DNA of 22,891 nucleotides from Elysia marginata (lineage: Eukaryota; Mollusca; Gastropoda; Plakobranchidae), in assembly GCA_019649035.1 (NCBI GenBank), contig BMAT01002537.1:209944-232834 (forward strand). Reading direction: 5' to 3'. Each line of letters opens with the position of its first letter. The first letter of the stretch is position 1. Under the pieces are notes generated by a model. It saw only the letters and a program-made list of their open reading frames with translations, ran no database searches and was not told where the DNA came from. Both the position numbers and the translations under genes were made by a program. Below are positions 18,101 to 22,891 of the stretch, one piece after another.

Positions 18101-20465
18101 TTCTCAAAATTTGCTTTTTCGCGATTTCTCTTCTGCTTATGACAAGATTTTACATAAACTTATGGACCAATCTTTCTGAAACTTTGCACACTTCCTTTCT
18201 ATTGTCTTTGGTAGATTATGTAATAGCCATAAGGTGTTATGGGTAATATTTTTTCTGTAAGTTGACTATTTGTTAGGCCTACCCCCTAAAATTCTTAATG
18301 TTAACTTTCCACAACACAAAACAATCATGAAAATTTTTATTTGAGTTCCACCACAATCATTCTAGTACAAACTTATAAATGTGAGTTTGTTGAAATTATG
18401 GCAAAATTTCACTGAAGTATCTTTTTAATGGAGATATTTTGCCAAGTGTATCCACTATTTTTTTCTTATAATCACCTAAAATATGTACAAAAGTCAAAAT
18501 TTGGAAAAAAAATGTAATGTTTAGCACTTGATGTAGGTTTTTATATTATCAGTGTTGTACTACTGTCTGAAAAAAGACTAAAAATTAGCAGTATACCTCA
18601 TTTTTCTATTTGGGGGTTTAATGTGTCCTTAATAATCTATTTAGTAGTTGGAATCATTCTTTTAATCTCCTAAAAATATAGTAAAATTGCCATCTAAATC
18701 ATGTTGGTTTTTTTTCTATTGACTGAAAGATTGAACTTGATCATGTATCTAATTAAATTTTCTAAATCTTCTTCTTTGAAAGATTATGTCTAAGTTCTGT
18801 GTTCTGAGACATTTTGGTTTCCCTATCAATCTATCTTTCTCGCTTGTCTCTCATTTTCTCATTGTCAACCCTCTCAGCCATAATTTTCTCAATATGGCTA
18901 TCTTTTGATCTATCTACTTTTCTATCTACCTTTGTTTACACTCTAAAATTTCTTTCCGCAGGGTCGTTCTCCATGTTTGAGGCACAAGACATGAAGGCTG
19001 AGATTGACGAGGAAGATGAGAAAGATTTTAATTTTGTTCCGGATGCAATCATCACCAAGAGAGAAAAGATCATCCTTGATACAGCAGAACAAAATGATGA
19101 GGAAGAGCAAGAAAAACAAGAGTTATTTCGGTAGGGGCAGCTTTTGTCCTTTTTGGGGAGGAAGATTTATTGTAGTTTTAAGGCAGGTGTATATCCTAAT
19201 ATTTGACATCGTTTTAGGTGAAGATATTTGTTACTGTTTTTCTGTCTGATAATGTACATTGTATAACATTGTGTTTTAAGCAGCCAAGGAAGGTCTTCTT
19301 TTATTGTGCATGTGTTATCTTCCATCTCCAAAGATTTACAGCAAAGAAATTATACCTTGGTCAATGTTGACTTAAAATGCTGTTTTGTTTTAAATTACCT
19401 CCTATGCTATTCCTAGGAAAAGTTTAAGACCCCCCAAAATTTAAGCACCATATTTATGTCTCTTTTTTTAAAAATGTTTTGCCAAATTATTCAATGATGT
19501 TTTGATAACTCCAGATGACAAACTGATATTTAACAGATACTACCCAGGCCAACTGGAAGCCTATGTAGGTCAGAGACTGGCTGTGCTTAACTTGCTCTTG
19601 ATAATCAGCATCATTATTAGGCAAAGATCCACAATCTTGTCCTGGACAAACAAAATGCAGTATCTGCGCTAAAAACTTTATGGAAGATACAACATTTTGA
19701 TTGTCTCAGGCAGAATCAACACCGTCAGATGCTGTAAACATCTCAACAATTGCTTTTATAACATCATTTACATTTCTCAAACTGTTGTTAAGGTTCTTTT
19801 GGCTTCTGTTTGTTTTTTTTTACTTTTCTAAAATTACAATAACATCTTGGTTATAAAAACCAGTCCTCTAAAAAGGTCGATTAAAAATCTGATTCAAGGT
19901 CATTTTTGCTGTCAAGAAAACAGTGTATTTTTATTATGCTTACAGAAAGCCAAATTGACACAGAGCATTATGGCCAAAAAATGTTTTTTGAAAAAAAAGA
20001 AGCAGTAACTGAGTAAGCCGTTTCAAAAATGTGTTCAGAAAAGCACTTGAAATGAAGTTCTTTTTTTTTTTCAATTTACTTTGCTCCTCCAGAATTGAAG
20101 ATGACCTTGACAATTTACTCCTAGTTGACATTGAAAAACCTCAAAAGAAGCCGGAAAAGACAGCATCTGGTGAGAAGCCTGTGAAACCTGCCATGGCGGC
20201 TAAACCTAAACCTGCGTCAAAACCTAGTGTGCCCAGTAAACCTAGCGTGCCTGTTAAACCTAGCAAGCCTGGTGTTGCCTCATCTACAAAGCCTGCCGTG
20301 CCACCAAAGAAATCTACAGGATCAAGCCAGCAGAAGTCAGCCACTGCTGCTTCTTCCAGCCAATCGTCTGCTGCTGCAGTGGATGCGATGCAGCAGGATG
20401 ATCTTTTGGCGTATCTTCAGGACGAGTTGACTTCCAACACAGAAGATGTCGATTTGTTCTCATAA
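12106..20465 (+). CDS. HS1BP3: HCLS1-binding protein 3 orthologue, complete, seven exons, 386 aa
   Basis: Seen: exons 12106-12131, 13229-13391, 14714-14921, 15967-16060, 17192-17319, 18962-19130 and 20093-20465 total 1161 nt, or 386 residues plus TAA; human HS1BP3 has 392. The start VASRELKNKETGLDL matches human VTSRRLQNAHTGLDL. The PX domain covers about residues 9-133, then an acidic region rich in Asp/Glu/Phe, then ELFRIEDDLDNLL (human ELFRVEEDLDQIL), a Lys-Pro repeat region ending KPAVPPKKS, and a tail DDLLAYLQDE...LFS (human MDILQYIQD...SLF). Known of the family: HS1BP3 binds the SH3 domain of HS1 (cortactin family) and, through its PX domain, phosphatidic acid and phosphoinositides, restraining autophagosome formation via phospholipase D1. 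Here the partner would be a cortactin (inferred). Phases close at all six junctions. It is divergent from SNX19. Confidence 0.92.
12220..12441. mobile_element. 222-bp hAT-like MITE with 24-bp TIRs and 8-bp target duplication (HS1BP3 intron 1)
   Basis: The inverted ends begin GGAAGGATTTCCGCAGAGGG (left) and GGAAGGATTTCCTCAGCGGG (right, other strand) and agree at 22 of 24 positions. The direct repeat AAATTCAC flanks both sides (12212-12219 and 12442-12449). An 8-bp duplication is typical of hAT, though the ends do not start CAG. Inside, AGAAAGCAGCAAATTCGA occurs twice (near 12288 and 12370). No coding capacity. The well-kept ends suggest a fairly recent insertion. Confidence 0.8.
12450..13228. 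other. HS1BP3 intron 1, remainder
   Basis: AT-rich unique sequence. A 76-codon open frame at 12497-12727 shows no motif and no conservation that can be seen. Nothing else is recognised. Confidence 0.4.
13229..13391 (+). CDS. HS1BP3: HS1BP3 exon 2: first PX strands
   Basis: A 163-nt exon follows the acceptor TATTTCAG and ends AGT|GTATGA. It encodes ELKNKETGLDLFVPTFKELK, a GRLSSTVFYQVVVVTNLPIF strand pair and ETDVVQLS, equivalent to human GLDLTVP...EYQILVVTRLAAF...EDVVQFLVS. The stop just after the donor is intronic. It enters in phase 2 and leaves in phase 0. Confidence 0.9.
13563..14408. mobile_element. MITE-like element, CAGTCAAACCTGCC family, copy 2 (HS1BP3 intron 2)
   Basis: The left end is CTGTCAAACCTGCC after TA; the right end on the other strand is CAGTCAAACCTGCC, with TA outside. 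It is 846 bp. The sequence after the left end (TACCATTGAAAATCAATGAT then GTGGTCATG) resembles the same part of copy 1. GTGGT words recur near 14295-14390. It is twice the length of copy 1, so the middle differs or holds an insertion. Short open frames inside it are not genes. Confidence 0.68.
14714..14921 (+). CDS. HS1BP3: HS1BP3 exon 3: PX signature and helices
   Basis: A 208-nt exon follows the acceptor CTTACAG and ends CTTG|GTATGC. It reads IEKKWADFEEMRTKLSEEF, then LPLIDKKSF, RRNSLDSFMKFIASVSKLAK and SPVLQFLG. Human has VSKKYSEIEEFYQKLSSRY...LPPLPRK...SPELLEFLG. The PX signature is KKWADF rather than RRYxDF, and the proline loop is short, as in human HS1BP3. It leaves in phase 1. Confidence 0.9.
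14922..15690. other. HS1BP3 intron 3, first part
   Basis: AT-rich intron. One stretch, 15066-15312, stays open on the plus strand for about 82 codons (including KEKELYLLAYVKNT and MVTSQDALDMYAFF) and meets a good donor-like GAG|GTAAAC at 15249. No splice phase joins it to both neighbouring HS1BP3 exons, and it is not in human HS1BP3. Confidence 0.35.
15691..15857. mobile_element. MITE, TGGAACTCCTCAATAAAGACC family, copy C (HS1BP3 intron 3)
   Basis: It begins AAGATGGAACTCCTAAATTC and ends GAGGGGATACACTG. Inside are AGCAGGTCTTATAAGAAAGG and ACATAAGAGGGGGCTCTTAT, in the same order and orientation as in copy A. It is about 167 bp with no coding capacity. Confidence 0.55.
15967..16060 (+). CDS. 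HS1BP3: HS1BP3 exon 4: polar linker
   Basis: A 94-nt exon follows a strong pyrimidine tract and the acceptor TTCTAG and ends CAGA|GTATGA. It encodes VDAVRASKTKLEDVSGDKKA then AQLQSTDKESE, a charged linker after the PX domain with no recognisable motif. Both flanking phases (1 in, 2 out) fit exons 3 and 5. Linker sequence is not conserved with human, so support rests on splicing and frame. Confidence 0.82.
16061..17191. other. HS1BP3 intron 4
   Basis: 1131 bp of AT-rich sequence with a (TA)n run at 16417-16437. No other element or coding segment is recognised. Confidence 0.6.
16417..16437. repeat. (TA)n microsatellite
   Basis: About ten TA dinucleotides within HS1BP3 intron 4. Confidence 0.9.
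17192..17319 (+). CDS. HS1BP3: HS1BP3 exon 5: acidic DLFDE region
   Basis: A 128-nt exon follows the acceptor CATACAG and ends AGAG|GTGGGT. It reads PDAEVDVFGEKQDIGDAEDL then FDEAGEDELTFGVDDGDRER. It is very acidic, with isolated aromatics (VFGE, LFDE, LTFG), like the DFFEEQD and IFDEE segments of human HS1BP3. The 42-bp tandem repeat of intron 5 begins about 20 bp after it. Confidence 0.87.
17343..17899 (+). repeat. 42-bp tandem repeat (minisatellite), split by a SINE
   Basis: Units start TAAGAGCTTCATAATGTTCA and continue ATAGCGTGAATAAACCCACT. Unit starts are at 17343 (degenerate), 17379 and 17421 (cut short), then 17774, 17816 and 17858. The spacing is exactly 42 bp between 17379/17421, 17774/17816 and 17816/17858. 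Between 17431 and about 17765 the array is interrupted by a SINE. It begins immediately after HS1BP3 exon 5. Confidence 0.8.
17455..17762 (+). mobile_element. tRNA-derived SINE inserted in the 42-bp array
   Basis: The head, 17455-17530, looks like a Leu/Ser-type tRNA: GGGGCAGCTTGGCTGAGTG (A box), a CAGA/TCTG stem around CTTGTGA, and the B box GGTTAGATTCC, one change from GGTTCGATTCC. The body carries GCCTTGGGAAAGCAATTTAT and GACATGGGTACCCAGGTAC, a block of the kind shared by many invertebrate SINEs. The tail ends CCGAATTTTCCGAAAGGGAT. Borders are approximate; a clean target duplication was not found. Confidence 0.72.
17911..18628. mobile_element. 718-bp piggyBac-like non-autonomous element flanked by TTAA
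   Basis: TTAA stands at 17907-17910 and again at 18629-18632. Just inside, the left end reads GGACACATGAATCCCC and the right end, on the other strand, GGACACATTAAACCCC, 14 of 16 identical. TTAA duplication is the mark of piggyBac transposition; the terminal bases are not the usual CCY of well-known families. No transposase frame is present. It lies in HS1BP3 intron 5. Confidence 0.7.
18633..18961. other. HS1BP3 intron 5, acceptor side with long pyrimidine tract
   Basis: 18830-18960 is rich in TCTATC and TTTCTC words, forming the polypyrimidine tract of exon 6. The apparent open frame across the acceptor is a by-product of this composition. Confidence 0.6.
18962..19130 (+). CDS. HS1BP3: HS1BP3 exon 6: acidic/coiled segment ending ELFR
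   Basis: A 169-nt exon follows a long pyrimidine tract and the acceptor TTCCGCAG and ends TTTCG|GTAGGG. It contains SFSMFEAQDMKAEIDEEDEK, FNFVPDAIITKREKIILDTA and EQNDEEEQEKQELFR. The terminal ELFR continues in exon 7 as IEDDLDNLL, matching human ELFRVEEDLDQIL across the junction. The charged stretch is likely helical. The open frame running upstream of the acceptor is intron pyrimidine tract, not coding. Confidence 0.9.
19131..20092. other. HS1BP3 intron 6
   Basis: 962 bp, AT-rich. No repeat ends, tandem array or coding segment was recognised. A ten-T tract at about 20061-20071 precedes the exon 7 acceptor. Confidence 0.55.
20093..20465 (+). CDS. HS1BP3: HS1BP3 exon 7: Lys/Pro-rich SH3-ligand region and C-terminal tail
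   Basis: The last coding exon follows the acceptor CTCCTCCAG and runs to TAA at 20463. It encodes IEDDLDNLLLVDIEKPQKKP, then repeated KP dipeptides (KPVKP, AAKPKP, KPSVPSKPSVPVKPSKPG, STKPAVPPKKS), an Ser/Gln/Ala-rich spacer and the tail AMQQDDLLAYLQDE...VDLFS. KPAVPPKK resembles cortactin-type SH3 ligands, and human has RKPAVPPK at the same place. The DNA is itself repetitive through recurring AAACCTAG-type units coding KPS. Confidence 0.92.
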
Positions 20466-20740
20466 TCCACTGTTTTGTTGAGTTTTTTTTTATCATGCGT
20501 AGCCAAAACTTGAAATCAAATATCACACATATGCATACTGAGGAAGTATGATGTGGTTACATGAATGACACTCAAGTTTTTATAGATTATTATACCTGGC
20601 CCCACAGTTTTATGCAACAACTTACTGCTTTCAAATCTTATGGATCTTTGCATATAAAGGGAGTTTCCCGTTGAAGCTTTTTATAGATTTTGCATATTTG
20701 TCTCGATTTTGTCATCATCTGGTATTATTACTTAATTTGT

Positions 20741-20746
20741 AATAAA
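20741..20746 (+). promoter_or_regulatory. Candidate polyadenylation signal of HS1BP3 (proximal)
   Basis: A canonical AATAAA lies 276 bp after the HS1BP3 stop. A second AATAAA is at 20954-20959. Which is used cannot be told from the sequence; AATAAA is common by chance in DNA this AT-rich. Confidence 0.4.
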
Positions 20747-20953
20747 TTTTGCACATTTTGCATATCCAGTTTCTTTTAAACTTAGCATCAATAGAGGACA
20801 AATTAGAGGGAATCTTGATCAATATGATTGTGTGAAGTAAAAAAAAGTTAACTGTACCTAGTGTTAGATTTCCTTGCATATTGTATAACATTTTAAGAAA
20901 TAGATCTATTAACAATGTGGACTTTGAGGGGATCAATGTAGAAAATAATAGTT

Positions 20954-20959
20954 AATAAA
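20954..20959 (+). promoter_or_regulatory. Candidate polyadenylation signal of HS1BP3 (distal)
   Basis: A second AATAAA lies about 490 bp after the stop and is followed by a T-rich stretch at about 20980. It would give a 3'UTR of roughly 500 nt. Confidence 0.35.
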
Positions 20960-22849
20960 TATTTACCACTAGGACCTCTTTTTATTTTCCATTAAAATAG
21001 CAAAAAAGAAAAAGTCATTCCTCATCCCCAAAACAAACCTCTGTCTTTTTATGTATGAAAGGGGAGCAGAGATTGATTATGAAAAAAAAATTTGTTAATT
21101 ATGCTAAGGGGTTTGATGATGCCATTGCCATTGCTGCTGCTGTTGTTGATGCTGTCTAATTTTTAAGCTGTGATATGAAGAAAAACTAGGAAGAGTTTTA
21201 CTTTAAAAATGCATTCCATGGCATTAAATTTGGTTTCACAAACACATAACTATTGTATCTTCATAGGAAACTTGTTGATTTAATGCTATTCAAATTTTTT
21301 ATTAATTTGAGGCTTATAATCAGTAGTTTCTGTACCAGTTGATTATATTATAAAATATGGTATGTACACAGTTTGAAAAAATCTTATTAACTTTTTTACC
21401 AGGCCTAGTAAAGTTTTTCAAATTTTAATGCAATTCTTATGAAGAGGTCACATGCTCTCATCTTTCTCAGAAACACTTTTATCAACAACTAATGTTGCCT
21501 TAAACATTGCATATCGCTAAAAGTTAATATCAAACTTATGAAATGTGTATCTATGTTGGCCATTCTGTTGTCAAAATTATTATTTAGTATTTTTACTTAG
21601 TTAAGATCAAAAATATACATGCATATTGCTTGGCTTCATAATTTTTTTTAACTAATTAAATATAATTTTAGATCTTTTGATATTTTGTTACTTTGTCATA
21701 CACTCTTCATTCATCAACATGAGAAGAACAAATCATTTATTTTCTATGAGGCTAAAATGATCATAATTTATAAACTGTATAATTCCCTTTTTCCTTGACA
21801 ACCATTTTTTCCATCATATTTCAACTTAATGACCCAGTCTGTAATAGATTTCATGCATTTTTTCAAGTGCAATAATAATGTTTGAATTTGATGAAAATTA
21901 AAATATAATTTATGTGCCTTTTTAACAACATAAAAAGTTGGCTTTTTTCCTAGTCTATTTGTTATGGATTAAGTCATATGTCGTAAAACTCTTTGTACCT
22001 GTCTTTAACAATGAGTTCAGTAAAGGCCATATGCATTTTTGTCCTTATTAAAGAAATATATCAGGAACATTGTGCATGGTCCACATTTTAGGTAAATTGA
22101 GTTGTATTAGATTCAAGAAATGGTGTATTGTAATAGACGAAAACTAATTTATGACAGATGTATGTTATTTTCAATAATCCTAGTTATAAAAGATGTTACC
22201 TTCATCACTAAATTAGGGGTTTAAATGAAAACAGGGCATGTAATTAAGCCACGCTTAATTTTGTCATTATGAATAAATAAGATTGCGGGAAATAACTTAG
22301 CTTTTGCAGTACTCTATTGACCCTTTACCCACTATCTACTGCCGTGAAGAGAATACCCAGCAACCTTTTTTCTAGCTTAAATATTCAGACTCTAGTTCAA
22401 ATATATATGCAACCTCCATAATGTAGATCTAAATCTATCCTAATTTTTCTTTCTAGAACTAATCACCAAATGTCACCCTTTGCACTTCCTGCGTTATCAT
22501 TTATATAAGCATGGATCTATCTGTAGGTTTATGTCCATGATCCTAATTCTGCATTTCTTGATACTCAAGTAATGGACTTCTTCTACAACAGCCAGTTGAT
22601 CTAGCCTTAACTCAAATCCGGCGGCTTTCACAGAGCTCTGTCTGAGTCAACCACACGCCGGCTACTGAACACAATTCTGCTCTCCTTCCGACATCTGTGC
22701 TGGCCAGGTAGCCTTACTTGATTCAGGCCAAAAATTAAAATTACACAGTCTGATTAAGGTTTTATCAGTGATCAATTAGCCAGCTTTTGCCTTTTGAATT
22801 TGCTATTTTTATTCATAATTATTTAGTTTCAGGTTGTACTTATTTGGGG

Positions 22850-22891
22850 TGAGCAGTGGCGCAATTGGTAGGGCGGTTGACCGCTATCTGA
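22850..22891 (+). repeat. tRNA-like sequence, probable SINE head, cut by the window end
   Basis: TGAGCAGTGGCGCAATTGG followed by TAGGGCGG fits a tRNA A box and D arm (TGGCGCAATTGG). The expected anticodon arm, GTTGACCGCTATCTGA, pairs poorly and lacks U33 before GCT, so a SINE head is more likely than a working tRNA. The B box would lie outside the window. Confidence 0.5.

Larger units (their letters stand above)
20466..22849. other. HS1BP3 3'UTR and downstream AT-rich DNA
   Basis: No further gene is seen. A short TTGCTGCTGCTGTTGTTGAT run is at about 21130, and a GC-richer patch (CTCAAATCCGGCGGCTTTCA, ACCACACGCCGGCTACTG) at about 22610-22670. The patch could belong to a promoter or a repeat; nothing decides it. 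Confidence 0.4.

Noticed and set aside
18814-18961. An N-terminal extension (MVSLSIYLSRLSLIFS...) ahead of HS1BP3 exon 6, resembling a signal peptide
   Set aside because: This is the polypyrimidine tract of intron 5 read in frame. The TTCCGCAG acceptor and phase match exon 5, and human HS1BP3 has no such segment.
20141-20526. Open frames on both strands over HS1BP3 exon 7
   Set aside because: They are by-products of the repetitive Lys/Pro coding sequence and of GC-richer composition.
22850-22891. A functional tRNA gene
   Set aside because: The anticodon arm pairs poorly, U33 is missing and the rest is outside the window, so a SINE head is the safer call.

Overview
This is a eukaryotic, animal genomic window. 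It is AT-rich, its genes are split by introns with GT-AG borders, and it carries many transposon remnants. The two genes are clear orthologues of human genes. The repeat types (a CR1/L2/jockey-like LINE, tRNA-derived SINEs with a conserved body, TA-flanked MITEs) and the abundance of CTAGATCTAG and AGGCCT palindromes suggest a lophotrochozoan, most plausibly a gastropod mollusc. That placement is inference; no species marker is visible.

The window is built around two head-to-head genes. On the minus strand, exons 1 to 4 (11212 down to 3145) encode the N-terminal 910 codons of a sorting nexin-19 orthologue (SNX19): a membrane hairpin, a PXA domain, a long acidic Ser-rich linker and a complete PX domain. 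The C-terminal Nexin_C part lies to the left, outside the window. On the plus strand, seven exons (12106 to 20465) encode a complete 386-residue orthologue of HCLS1-binding protein 3 (HS1BP3): a PX domain, an acidic middle, a Lys/Pro-rich SH3-ligand region and a conserved C-terminal tail. All junctions were assigned by hand and the phases close exactly. The two start codons are 893 bp apart, so the interval probably holds a shared divergent promoter. Both proteins use PX domains, a phosphoinositide-binding fold of the endolysosomal and autophagy system, so the pairing may be functional.

Layout: 1-905 is flank with an 85-bp pogo/Tigger-like MITE. 912-2855 is a 5'-truncated, decayed LINE in the presumed SNX19 intron 4. 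3145-11212 holds the SNX19 exons, with MITEs in introns 1 and 2. 11213-12105 is the divergent intergenic region, with two clusters of CTAGATCTAG-type palindromes. 12106-20465 is HS1BP3. Its introns carry a 222-bp hAT-like MITE with an 8-bp target duplication (intron 1), an 846-bp TA-flanked element (intron 2), a third MITE (intron 3), and in intron 5 a 42-bp tandem repeat split by a SINE, followed by a 718-bp element flanked by TTAA. 20466-22891 is 3'UTR and AT-rich downstream DNA, ending in a tRNA-like SINE head cut by the window edge.

No new multi-gene system is evident. The most interesting items are the divergent PX-gene pair, its palindrome-rich promoter, and several short inverted-repeat elements whose ends and target duplications can be read directly.
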